Positions 1 to 11,389 of a DNA stretch of 64,000 nt are shown here, piece by piece (within the stretch, counting starts at the first letter, position 1; every line of letters begins with the position of its first letter). The position numbers were made by a program, and so were the translations under genes. The stretch is from Unio delphinus (taxonomy: Eukaryota; Mollusca; Bivalvia; Unionida; Unionidae), in contig JAQISU010000346.1 of the NCBI GenBank assembly GCA_029339505.1, positions 1,313,001-1,377,000 of the forward strand, in the 5' to 3' direction. The notes under the pieces were generated by a model, which was not told where the DNA came from, searched no databases, and worked only from the letters and a program-made list of their open reading frames with translations.

Positions 1-840
1 ATGGTCTGCAACATGAAGGTTCTTATAAAATTTTGCATTAAGACGGCATTGTGCAGACCATGCACAGAACATTGCACATGATTTGGATACGTGTTTTACG
101 ACATTGCATAAATCTATAATTTAGTTAGATTTTTTTTTACATGATTGTATGTTTCCCACTATATCAAGCCCAAGCAAATGATTACACTAATGAAACATAG
201 TAAAATACCACTTTGTAAGTTTTCTTAAATGTTCTATCTTCCATCTAAAGCGACTGTTAATAAATCTCATGTGCATGCTAACGTTGGCTGTTGAGACTTT
301 TTCTATGAGAAAAACTCTTCATACTATTGTATATTTATCAATAGATCAATGATAAATTATTGTGGGTAGTTAGCTCCAATGATTTGTACACTAGTCACAC
401 GTAACATAATTGCTTAATGTTACGTAAACGACACAAGACATGCAAACTATTGCTATTTTGAGAGTATATTCATTTTCGTTATTGTCTTGTACTGTGTTAT
501 TGATTGCTGAAAAATTAGTTAGTATCAACATGTAATATACACAGACACAGAGACTCTTTTCAGTACTCTTTGCACAAAATAAAGTACGGAAGTTAGAGAT
601 TGCATATAAGTTTAATTTAATTTTCTTTCGAGTTTATGATTTTTGTACCAGGGTGTATATGCTTTTTCATGCGACTTGAATGAACACATAATGGCTATAT
701 TCGTTTATGCATCAATTAACTTAATATTAGGCTATTGTATGATTTGTGTAGTTCATTACTCTCTATTTAACCTGAAAACTATGAAACATTGTTGATTAAG
801 TACGACATTATTCAGACAAGAAGAAGAAATAAAGCTCTTA
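1..840. other. AT-rich intergenic DNA, nothing recognised
   Basis: No coding stretch, RNA gene or repeat that I can support. The sequence is AT-rich with frequent stops in all frames. Confidence 0.6.
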
Positions 841-841
841 A

Positions 842-1000
842 AATATGTCCATAAAAATACCATTAAAACATTCCATAAAAATACCATTAAAACATGTCCA
901 TAAAAATACCATAAAAATATGTCCATAAAAATACCATTAAAATATGTCCATAAAAATACCATTAAAACATGTCCATAAAAATACCATTAAAATATGTCCA
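842..1000. repeat. Short tandem repeat, about 25-bp unit
   Basis: Six near-identical copies of a unit built on CCATAAAAATACCATTAAA are followed by a partial copy. Translated, it gives a low-complexity repetitive peptide on the minus strand that is not a gene. Confidence 0.85.
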
Positions 1001-1266
1001 TGTAACATAAAAATAACATTAACAACTTTCTTGTTGTATTAGAAGTTTAGTTTGAAATTTAAGAAAGTCTTCGGATGAAAGCTATTCATTATTATGCAAA
1101 GGTACTGGATGTCCTTGATTTGTAAGAGTGAACAATAGAGACATTTAATTAATGTGTCGGAAGAGCAACCAATCATATTCAACAACTGTTTTAACGGTCT
1201 ATTTTTTAAAAATTATATTTTCAGTCGTTTCATGTGTGGAATGAGAAATGTTTATTATAAATCAGA

Positions 1267-1433
<167 letters not shown>

Positions 1434-1513
1434 TGCAAGACAGTAATAACTGTAGTACGGTAGTGATAGTGTATACCACTTGTTCATTGGATTCTAATAC
1501 ACTATGAAGCTAA

Positions 1514-2308
<795 letters not shown>

Positions 2309-2314
2309 TGATTG

Positions 2315-3750
2315 AAAATATCGGTCACTCTGCAACAGCATGTGGAGCAGAGGCAGACGGATTAGAGCGGAAACATGGCTGAAATGCAGCTCTTAATGTT
2401 GAAGCGCGTGGCAGGTTCAGACAAATCAGCAGTGGAAATTCAAAGGGGTATTGACGTTTGATAAGCTATTAGACATTGTTGATGCTTGTATAAATAACGC
2501 TGAGTGACAACTCAGCTGCAGTTATAATAGGTGCTAAGCTAACTCATCGTTGAATATAATTAGTTGGAACCTAAAGTTAATGGATCATTCAAGAACTAGA
2601 TTTAATGACCATTGATACATAGACATTATATAGATTCTCAACTGGTAATGTGCAATCAAACGAAAGTGATACAGTAAGAATAAAAACATTTTTTAGTCAT
2701 GATCACAATACAAAGTCAGGTAGTAGTTGACATCAAAAATGAAATGTGTGTGGCATCCGCTTTTATTTTTTTTGGTATATAATGACTTTTAAAATAGATG
2801 TTTCACAGTAACGAGACACTGCTGAACAGTATAAGTAGTGTTACCGCTGTCATTGAAATGATCATACAGGCCAGATTGGTACATTAACGGAAGTCTGTGG
2901 ACTGATTAGTTGTATGTAAATTCAAAATAAACTGTTGCGCATAGATTGAATCCGTGCGAGCGAGAGAACTTGATATGACATGGAAAACAAAAGCTGCCCT
3001 TAGCGATAACATGAATAAAAGAGCTAATAAATGTTGAATCAGCCAAGGAACACTTTTCAATAACCTCAATATATGGGAATCCCCCGAATAATACCGAATA
3101 TTTCAAGAACGATTGTCTTAACATAGTTAATTTCATTGAGTACTCTACTAGTTAATCTATAGAATGGAAATCAACAGCTTAGGGATAAGAAAATATCAGA
3201 CAATGCTACCATTGTAACAATGGGGCATCATTTATTTTCTTCGGTTCGTAAATTCGTGGTTGTATCTGTCAAAGTTTCTATTTTTGTTGGTATTTAATGC
3301 CAAGGAACAATCTCAACAAATACATAAAATAACCATTACGAAAGCGCACAACTAACCTGAAAACAAACGGCGGTTGCTTCAGTAGTTAAAGCATTAACAC
3401 AAATCAGACACCTGTCAAGATCAATCACTTACATTTAACATCAAAGGACTTCGACTCTTGAGCTATCTCATTATCAGATTGAGCAACAAATTCATTACCA
3501 GGCCCAAATGGGTCTGTGAGAATTGCTCTGGTAGAATGTCGTAAAGCTGGATGAAGCTTGACTAGTTTTTGCTTTCGTGTCGCTGAAAAGGCAATGATAT
3601 TTACGTTGTAGAAATATAATAAACAATATGGATTTGTATTGTGTTACAAGTTGTGCGTCTACCCCCACAAGTGGATTAAGAACAATAGCAACAAACAAAA
3701 AAAAAAGGCTCTCACTTATAGATAATTGTGTGAGAAAAGGCACAAATCTA
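2315..3750. other. Intergenic DNA left of Polinton relic 1
   Basis: AT-rich with no supported gene. I looked here for a packaging ATPase remnant, which would sit beside PLA2 if gene order matched the complete element, and found none. Confidence 0.5.
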
Positions 3751-3756
3751 TTTATA

Positions 3757-4022
3757 ATAACAGGTGGTGATATCGCGGCTTCATTAACAGAATAACTTGG
3801 AACTTTTTGGGTTACGTATCCAGGAGAAAAACATCTTCCTGGATATAATTATTATGGTCCTGGAACCCGATATGATATCCAACTTGACGGGAAAGATCAA
3901 CCAAAACCTGGAGAATATCCAAAGAAAACCGGGATTGGTCAAACGTGCCACGGTTATGATGTAGCGCATAACAATAAGGATTTACAACAACGACATATTG
4001 CATATGTAATTTTGATTCACTA
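3757..4022 (+). pseudogene. Parvovirus-type phospholipase A2 remnant (relic 1)
   Basis: The plus strand encodes a calcium-loop motif YYGPGT followed by a Cys-His-x-x-Asp-x-x-His stretch where active members have the His-Asp pair. Flanking residues (GEKHLPGYNY before, QQRHIAYV after) align with the PLA2 gene at 35789-36181. The family hydrolyses sn-2 acyl chains and in parvovirus VP1 acts on endosomal membranes. Here the catalytic His-Asp context is altered (GYDVAH in place of AHDVAY) and the N-terminal part is out of frame, so it is inactive. It lies just upstream of the integrase remnant, as in the complete element. Confidence 0.85.
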
Positions 4023-4105
4023 ATTAAATTCCATAAAAAATAAATTTCTCAGAGAAAATCTTCCTAGTTAAATCAGCGATGAAAAGTTAACTAGTATTAG
4101 GGGCC

Positions 4106-4892
4106 GGCAATTATTAAACCGATTAATATTAAATAATGGAATCGAGTATAATAGACCAAGAGGATATTGGAGGGGTCGAGCAGCGGTTAATAAACTCGCT
4201 GATGCAGAAAATTTCACACTTCCAGTTGCTGAAAATTGGTTAGTACGACAGGCAATATGGCAAATTTATCTAACACCACCTAAATAAATTTAGTATGCAC
4301 ATTTTCATGTCAGCGCTCCCAATGAAGTTCACCTGGCAAGTCATTTCTTGTTGCAGTATCATCCTTGATAAAAAAAAACGTAACGTCAAAATTGGACGTG
4401 GGCACACCACCGCAATTCATCGCGATCAGACGAACACTTGCTGAGCGGTGTTTTGGATATCAGCATGTGTAGGAAATACTCCTAAACAAAGTTCTAAAAT
4501 ACATTAAATCTTGTGAATGGTTTGCAAAACTCCCTAGTGTGATAGCTGCGTTAAATAATGAAATTTATCATGCAATTTCCTTGAAACCTACCAATGCAAT
4601 CAGAAAAACATTTACCAATACAGCAACATTACTCCTGTCTTAAAACAACCAGTACAGGATAATTTGACTGTAAGATATTTATATGAACCTGGCGAACTTG
4701 AAGGTAGTGACAAGTAAGCAACATTTCCTATTTGGAGTGTGACGACCCAAAAACGTGTCAGCGTGGTAAGATACGACGGGTAGATTGCCATCTACAGACT
4801 AGATTCAACTGCTCCATAACGTGGATTTGAACGTGAACATTTGCAAGTAATTCCTGAAGACACACAATTTGTACCGTCTTTACGTTTGTGAA
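4106..4892 (+). pseudogene. Polinton retroviral-type integrase remnant (relic 1)
   Basis: Frame-broken plus-strand peptides align with the integrase at 34834-35802. They include PRGYWRGRAAVNKLA, a zinc-domain/linker block ending IWQIYLTPPK, the block NEVHLA, and then a jump to the region around the third catalytic residue. A C-terminal block (VRYLYEPGELEG, then EDTQFVPS) follows. Most of the catalytic core between the first Asp and the C-terminal Glu is deleted, and several stops are present. The C-terminal DNA-binding domain is comparatively well kept. Confidence 0.85.
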
Positions 4893-5399
4893 CTGGCACC
4901 TCGACGTCAATTACATTTAAGACAGTTCAGCATCACATTTTCTCGTGTGTGACCAAGACTGCTATTAATCCCGTATACAGTAAACTGTCTTGAATTATTT
5001 TTTGCATATTCTCACAATATTACTGTGTTGCAGCTCTCACAATGCTTATTCTATTGTTGCTTCAGTGTCATGATTAATAAAGCATCGATATCAAAGTTAC
5101 GTTTATTTTGTTATCGAACGTCTTATAAGTAATGTTTTCTTTAAAATAACTACATAATCGCCATTGCTAACAGTTTGATTAGTATTGTCTGTAAAGTCTA
5201 TGAATGCCCTCCGTAGCTGAGATGTTAATATGACTCGAGATACTGCGCGATAAACTAAATTCGGCAATTCTATTCGATCATCAACAGTCCAAGTATTAGT
5301 ATTCCAAATAGTTAATCATTATCCATGGACAATCTTACCGATATTCTTGAAGTTTAAAAAATATTTTGTTTTCCGTAGAGACATTGATACGTTATGGTT

Positions 5400-5665
5400 G
5401 CGGTATCGCTGCAGGTGCTCGTGGTTGTTCATTGGCCATCCTAATACGGTTATGATCGACGACTAATATCAACGGCATAATCGAGCAAGTGTTTTTATAT
5501 CGCGCTTGATAATGTTGGTTCATGAACCGTATTAGCAATTTTGGATTCTTTTCCTGTGATAGATTTGATTCTGCTTTGGAATGTCTAACGATTGCAAAGG
5601 TTGGGGTGGGGTACTTCCAATATATTAATTGAAATATTATGGAAATTAAACCCTGGCTCGTGAAG
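5400..5665 (-). pseudogene. Vertex-like Polinton structural protein remnant (relic 1)
   Basis: On the minus strand a peptide reads SRIKSITGKESKIANTVHEP and continues TLSSAI. It is nearly identical to the same block of the gene at 24667-25208. A stop follows and a short YAVDI block comes next. Only this central part is recognisable. Its orientation relative to the MCP is the same as in the complete element. Confidence 0.8.
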
Positions 5666-5669
5666 TTAT

Positions 5670-7070
5670 AAAGTTCAATTACTGACGAAATAGATGTACA
5701 GCTCTGAGCCCCCAGTCAGCACTGCCGACGGTTAAATTATATAGAACACGAAGATGAAATTCAAAATAATAACAATTTAATAAAGTCGATAATTTTAAAG
5801 GATGAACTCAATCACTCGTCCTCCAAGTGAAAGCCAACATCATCACGTGATTTTCAGTGTGAGTTCGATTTTCCCCTGGCCTTTGGTTCTACTCATCTCT
5901 TTATTTCATTCCTCCCACTCCTCCTGGACTTCACCTTTCCCGACTTCTCTCCTTTCTTTTATTTTCTTCCGTCTCTCTATCGGAGACTACTGGGACCACT
6001 GTCATTGGTCTGTCCCTCAAAGCTTCCTTTAGAAGCTGCACTTAGAATTATGTCCTAAGATTTTTCTACGCCAATAACGCATGGCTGATCGGAGTTGCTA
6101 TCTTTTGGCAATCTTTCTAACGAACTATAGCGAACTATAGCGAACTAAATCTTGTTGGCAGGTCTAAGGATATCATACTTAACCAAATTAGGGTCCCGTC
6201 CCTATCTCGATTCTGATTGGGTAGCTCTGTGGCCCTGTCCAATCGACTAAGCGACCAATTCAACCTGGCTGTCAGTCTGCGGAACAAGAAGATAAGGCAC
6301 TTCCACTCCTTCGAGCAACTTCTTTGATCTGCGCTTCTGACTGCCTTGGTCGGGCTTTCCACCCTAGCCACGCAAACTTACGTAAGGGATAGTGTTAGCC
6401 TGCGATCATGTTTAACATTAAACAATGGCTTGTCCGAATTACTTTGATTATACATGTTTCTATACTATTTTGGGTCGGGCAAAACGCCACCGAATGCATT
6501 GTTGATTTATTTGATATGACAACTTTCCGTGGTTATACTCACAACATTGTAGTCTGGTGTTCCATCGAGGTTTTTAATACGCAAGTACTAGTAATGTACT
6601 TGCTTGCAACCCACCGAATGACATTGATCTAATATTGTGCAAATGATAGTATACCTGTACTTGTTTTAATTATTTCGCTGGAATTGCAGTTATAAAGCTA
6701 ATTCTGAACTGTGCTTGTTTGAGCTTGCTGATATCGTGATTTGTGACGGAGATGTATTAATGAAGATCTGTTGTAGCAAGTCTTGGGATGACATTGTTGA
6801 CTATATTATTACTTTTGTAAATCCTGATTCTAAATCCTAATTTTGTGCCTAGTTCGTCATTAACGTCGCTGCTTTTATCATTTCTACGTCTAAGGATTGA
6901 ATATGAGTTTCTACATATTCATGAGATGTCTCATTGTAAATCTTAGTTATTTATGTAAACTCGCTAGCTGATACTTTTCCATCACTGAGTTACGATGAAA
7001 TCAACAATGATAATTTGAAGTATGCTAACATCAACACGTTTAGATTTACTTTAGACTGCAATTTTGTATT
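5670..7070. other. Unassigned insert between relic 1 genes
   Basis: In the complete element the neighbouring genes are adjacent, but here about 1.4 kb separates them. The 5800-6390 part is less AT-rich than its surroundings and contains a 10-11 bp triplicate (GCGAACTATA) near 6120-6150. This suggests a foreign insertion, but I cannot identify it and see no support for a gene. Confidence 0.45.
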
Positions 7071-7074
7071 TGTG

Positions 7075-7345
7075 CACGTAGATATTTGTTTTGCTTTTAA
7101 GAATACCAGCAATTGTTGTTGCAGGTCAAACCCAAATTGTTACAACTACTGACGCTGTCATTGTTAGTGTTGGCAGCAATACGCCGGTTGCAGTGACAAC
7201 AGCGGACGCCGAAAACACATATATATCAACGACAATTACACGTCTGCGATGTTTTGTTTACTTTTACCGTATACTCGTCAACGATATTTTTCAGTTTGGT
7301 TTGCCACTCACATACTTAATATTTGATTGTATCTGTAATGCTGAA
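7075..7345 (-). pseudogene. Polinton membrane protein remnant (relic 1)
   Basis: Minus-strand translation gives a basic stretch (RRRVIVVDIYV) and then a hydrophobic Gly/Thr/Val-rich segment ending in TTIAGIL. These align with the basic plus hydrophobic region of the gene at 25156-25672. One stop interrupts the hydrophobic segment, and the C-terminal helical part is not found. Confidence 0.7.
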
Positions 7346-7369
7346 TGTTGATTGGGGAGTTCGATATAT

Positions 7370-8340
7370 TTAAAAAGGTGGTATCTTGGCGACAAATTCA
7401 CGATACCAGTAGTAAATGAAGCCGAGTTTTGTCTTCTTCGGCTCCACCACAAAAGTTCCCTCATCGTTGTGATCCAGCATCATTAACACACATCCAGTAT
7501 TTTCGTGAACTGGAATTATGGTGAATATTGTAAATATTGTAGCCCCGAGTATTGAGATCCTGTATTTGCAATTAACCTCAGGTATGTTTGATGGATTTAT
7601 TGAGTCGTGTCCATAATGCTGCTTCAGATGTTTCTGCATGTTATACCCTATAGGTTGATCTTAAGTTCAGATGCCGATAATTATTGGCTTTCCAAAGAAA
7701 TCAAAAACGATTTCATTTAATTTGTTTGAAAATTTGTAAACGCGTTTATATGATTAAAATATTCAGATTTAAATGTGGTCATTTCATCAATGATTGTTAT
7801 TAACGATGCCATCATCGTGATGTTGCTATTGTCGACGTATTTCTTCGCTGCAGCATCATTGTTTGATTATGGTTCTCTAAGACCAGTAATCTTATTATTA
7901 GACGTATTGAATGAACGAGTCATTGTATCACCAGCTGTTAGTAAACAATCATTGATCTCACTACCGATCGTGTTGTTGTTATTGTCTACGTATCTTTATG
8001 TTGCCACATCACCGTCTGGTTTTAGTTTTCTCACCTTGATAATTGTATTTCTGCTCATGTTGACATCGCCATACTTAATATCTCCATTTATTCTGAAGCG
8101 TCCATTAATCTCTCAAGTGAGTGTTAAAATTGATTCCTCGGAGTTTTTAATTTTACCATTCATAACAATCACACTAACTTATCTTCGGTCATATCTGGAA
8201 CCTGCAAAATAATATATGTCAACGGGATATTACTTGCCTTCCATCGTCCCTGCTTTTTCTGAAAAACAACGACTTTGTGTTTGTCCACATCTACGAGACG
8301 CAAGAGATTAGCGATCTCTTCCTTGCATGGTTTGATAAGT
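7370..8340 (-). pseudogene. Fibre protein remnant with phage-like DAAxKxYVD shaft repeats (relic 1)
   Basis: Reading down the minus strand, about 8330-8200 encodes VVVFQKKQGRWKASNIPL. This aligns with VVFENRQGKLKTSNVSL in the gene at 25693-26655 and is the likely virion anchor. At about 8110-7780 there are two shaft repeats of the kind seen in trimeric phage tail fibres (an M-x-x-N-x-I-x-x-L-x-x-P spacing, then DAAAKKYVDN). Last comes a beta-rich 89-residue block (7370-7639) that may be a receptor-binding head. Two stops interrupt the shaft. The shaft and head differ completely from the coiled-coil type fibre of the complete element at the same gene position. The repeat family is established in phage and some large viruses; the role as a host-attachment fibre here is inferred. 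Confidence 0.7.
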
Positions 8341-8387
8341 CACCTTGAAATTTCAGACCCGAAATGTTCTTCCGTAAAAATCTACTT

Positions 8388-8575
8388 TTATTCTTTAAGA
8401 CTATTTAAAACGACGATGAACATATATACCGTTCATTTGTATACTCGTGTGAGACTTTATGAGGTGTTGTTGTTGATGATGACACCGTGTCGAGTAGAGC
8501 AATTACGTCACCGCCACAAAATTGACGGATTTTTATTAAGTGTGTTGAAAATGTTGCATACTAGATTGGAATGTT
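8388..8575 (-). pseudogene. Adenain-type cysteine protease C-terminal remnant (relic 1)
   Basis: The minus-strand peptide contains FCGGDVIALLDTVSSS and then HKVSHEYTNERYM. It aligns with the catalytic-Cys region LCGIEVLNILDAISSS and the tail HKTVHEYTSNRF of the protease at 26673-27083. The N-terminal half carrying the catalytic His and Asp is missing. It lies between the fibre and pX-like genes, as in the complete element. Confidence 0.85.
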
Positions 8576-8633
8576 TTGCATCCTGCTCACATATTTTTAC
8601 AAATTATTTTGGTGGTGCCATTCCAAATGAATA

Positions 8634-8938
8634 AAAAAGGACGTGGGTCAACTATCAAAAAAACTATCACTGACAGAACGTCAACTCAGGCACTTCAACG
8701 AATTCAAATGATCGCGACTGCCGTTAGATTAATTATTTCTGCGTGTACTATTAAAGACGCAGTCAGAACGGATGGCATATTTACACATATTCCAGATATA
8801 GCAGCGTTTATAGCCGCCACAACCCCAGCTTTTACAAAAGCAGCTGCACTTGATACTGTTGGAAACCCTGACGTTCCTGCGATACGTAGTAGATCGGATA
8901 CAACGTCTAGAAATCCTGCTGAAATATTTGCAAACTAG
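8634..8938 (+). pseudogene. pX/pVI-like small capsid protein remnant, inverted (relic 1)
   Basis: The plus strand encodes a basic N-terminal part, then IKDAVRTDGIFTHIPDIAAF and an Ala/Thr-rich tail with TKAAALDTVG. It aligns with IKDMIKSGGIFPLLAELPAL and AKAAALGAVG of the minus-strand gene at 27187-27531. In adenoviruses and Polintons such small basic/hydrophobic proteins are protease-processed, DNA- or membrane-associated core components. It is the only minus-type structural gene of relic 1 found on the plus strand, so a local inversion is likely. Confidence 0.7.
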
Positions 8939-8939
8939 A

Positions 8940-10040
8940 ATTCGAATTTTGATCAATCACGCCCATTGAATGTAATCAAATGATGATAAGCAGGTGCTAC
9001 ATGAATATTTTCAGAATTTACCAACACTTTTCAGCCGGTTCTTGATGATCATTTATTCGTAAAAACACTTCACTAATCCCAAGTGTGCCAAATATCATGC
9101 TTTCATGTTTGAGCAGTGCGTCGTCTGGTATCTGAAAAGCTATAAATACATGTTGTGGTGCTGAAATGCGATCTACCAGGCAAAAAAAATGTACCCGTGA
9201 TGCAGTTTGTAGCCATTGTCAGCATTGCTAGCTTTGATTTGCCGCCACTGTCCATAACAGAGCGCAACGGCTGTTCTTCAGCGAGTGATGATGACATTTC
9301 TGGCATCACAACGAAAGTTTTATCAGTGTCACATTTCCATGAAGTGTTGTGGTTGCAGGATCATCTAACGTGCCAGATAGCACCGTTGTTCGTAGAGTTC
9401 TGAAAAATAACAACTTTATACAAGAAGATAATTCTTCAAACATTATTGCATAAACCAAATATATGTGACAGTGTTATTGCACAGGTAAATCTTCCATGAC
9501 CATCAATTTGATTTGTACGTGATGAGAATCCCTGAGTAAAATTTGCGTTTACAATGTATAAATGTTCAACATCGATGTCGGCAGCTTCAGAGTGATTTTT
9601 TGGTCTCCGAAAAGCATAAGGTCGGTCCTCAGCGCGATCAGCATTATCTTTTGCAAACATCATTGACGGACCAACATGCCGTGAATAATCATGGCTTTGT
9701 CGGGATAGCCCCAATATAGTCATATCGTGCACGGTTACATAATTCCATAATTCAGTTACTAACAAACCCACATTGCGCATCACCATTAGGATTACAATCT
9801 GTGTTTACAAGTCTATCCTGAACTTCAGTGAATGAATAGGCGGGCTAGAAATATCTGCTTGTATCCTGAATTTGTAGTTCAATTCCATTACGCCGTTTTT
9901 GTTCTCGTGATTCATAATATTGATCATCACGCACCTATTCATCCCTGAGATCTGGTGCATCCATGTTTAATGCTGGATCATATACAAGTTTAAGCATTTT
10001 ATTATAATTGCTATCGTCCAACACGAAGTCCACATCCTGC
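8940..10040 (-). pseudogene. Double jelly-roll major capsid protein remnant (relic 1)
   Basis: Minus-strand blocks match the MCP at 27561-28558 and the third copy near the right edge. From N to C they are an NGIELQIQDTSRYF block (about 9850-9930), AITLSHIFGLCNNV (about 9440-9480), a block with LAEEQPLRSVMDSGGKSKL (about 9230-9300), a block with SEVFLRINDHQEP (about 9040-9080) and APAYHHLITFNGRD (about 8955-9000). Frameshifts and stops separate the blocks. The protein is cut off after GRD, exactly where the inverted pX-like gene begins, and the last roughly 75 residues are gone. Its N-terminal third is better preserved than in the complete element. Confidence 0.85.
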
Positions 10041-10059
10041 TGTCAGACTAGCGTGCGTG

Positions 10060-10649
10060 ATTATGTAAAATTTACACATCGATAAATACCAATCACAATC
10101 ATCTAATCCTATAACAAACTCTGACAGATAGCAGCCACTTAATTGATAATTTCAGGGAGAATAATTGCCGGCTGGTCTACCACAATCACAATTTCTAGTC
10201 GATCAACATCAGCAAGGATACTATTGGGAAAAGTTGAGGTACAGGTTAAAGTTTTACGACCACGATAGCTAGTGGCAAGGCGACTTCTTCGAGTAATTCG
10301 TCGTGCGGATCTGGCTGTGGATCAATTGAAGAAACAACTGCTTCGTTTCCTTTATTATTTCAATTTAGTTGTTACACCTTCTCATTTCTTCTCGTCGTTT
10401 TTCAAGTTGACGCTCCATTTTTTCCTGATCCTTTTTAGTTTTCTGTTCTACTTTTGTAGTATACTCTTTGGTGAATGGTGTTAAGGTTTGTTTATCATTA
10501 TTTGATTTGATATGCTGAATATTAAAAGCGACGCGAAATAAATACTTAACCCAATCGACAGCTTTTAGACTGAATGTATTCGAGTTTCCCATATGTTCTC
10601 TATGGTCAAATCCAAACCCGGCAATATCATGTATTTGGTTTTCATTCAT
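10060..10649 (-). pseudogene. Conserved Polinton small protein remnant (relic 1)
   Basis: The first block (10365-10649, beginning MNENQIHDIAGFG and ending in a charged coiled-coil stretch) sits where the gene at 29000-29542 sits in the complete element and shows weak N-terminal similarity. A second block, RLEIVIVVDQPAIILPEIIN, aligns with the RLEVLVGGKRAGNNSPEIIN block of that gene. Function is unknown. The two parts are in different frames. Confidence 0.6.
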
Positions 10650-10739
10650 GCTAGTGGCAATTACTTTATCAGTGTTACATTTATCTATTTTATGTTTGTT
10701 CTACCCTTTCGTTATGGCGCTGGTTGATCTTCTGGTTGA

Positions 10740-10985
10740 GGTTGAAATTGTGGTAGAGCTGGTTGACAAAACTACGGTAATATCCTAAGAGATTTTTGTA
10801 TTTTCTCAGTTGCAGTAAAAATAATTTTTGATTGCTTCGAAGAATGGATTAAATAACTGTTCTGTACATTCTGTAGACTCCAATTGAGCTTCCTAAAGTT
10901 GTTGTATCTTCTACTGGACATAGTCAATCACGGGGAGATACTTTTTAATTGCCTCTAGTCGTTTTCGAGAAAGATTAGCTGTTAC
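10740..10985 (-). pseudogene. Conserved Polinton helical protein remnant (relic 1)
   Basis: The minus strand encodes a short helical peptide with SRKRLEAIKKYL and CTEQLFNPFFEAIK. It aligns with the VRERLAAI and HTEQLFKPVTAATK blocks of the gene at 29597-30035. It is broken by at least two stops. It lies beyond the previous remnant, in the same order as in the complete element. Confidence 0.6.
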
Positions 10986-11299
10986 AGTACGAGATTCCAC
11001 GATCAGCAGAGAATCACTTATTATTACTGTTAAATGATGCAATTGCACATCAACGGTCAGCAGGCAAGCAAGATATAATTATATATAGTACTGTACCTTG
11101 ATTTCGTACCTACTAAACGACTCACCGAAACCCATTGACAGGAAGTGCTTCCAATTCCCCTAACAGCATACAATTCAACAGTAGCGAATGTCCGAAATCA
11201 AAGACGTCTTGAGGCTAAAACAAAAACATGTTATTAGCAGAGTAGTAGTACATTCCGACGCAAACATATATGCATAAAAACCAGTCTATGTTTGGAAAA

Positions 11300-11321
11300 C
11301 AACAACAACAACAACAACAAC

Positions 11322-11378
<57 letters not shown>
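11300..11378. repeat. (CAA)n-(TAA)n microsatellite, 3' tail of a LINE
   Basis: On the minus strand it reads (ATT)n then (GTT)n and directly follows sequence of the type that ends CR1-like LINEs, so it is most likely the LINE's 3' tail. Confidence 0.8.
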
Positions 11379-11381
<3 letters not shown>

Positions 11382-11389
11382 GACTTTGT

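Larger units (their letters stand above)
3755..10990. mobile_element. Degenerate Polinton/Maverick element (relic 1)
   Basis: Ten separate blocks in this interval translate to peptides that match proteins of the complete element at 23620-38589, mostly in the same relative order. They are PLA2 and integrase (plus strand), then vertex-like protein, membrane protein, fibre and protease (minus), pX-like protein (plus), then MCP and two further proteins (minus). Every block has stops or frameshifts. No terminal inverted repeats were found, and the helicase, zinc-ribbon and ATPase genes are missing. The PLA2-integrase arm sits on the opposite side compared with the complete copy, and the pX-like gene is inverted, so the relic is rearranged or belongs to a subfamily with a different layout. 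Confidence 0.88.

Noticed and set aside
7775..8212. 145-residue hydrophobic plus-strand ORF
   Set aside because: It is the antisense of the fibre remnant, which gives recognisable anchor and shaft motifs on the minus strand.
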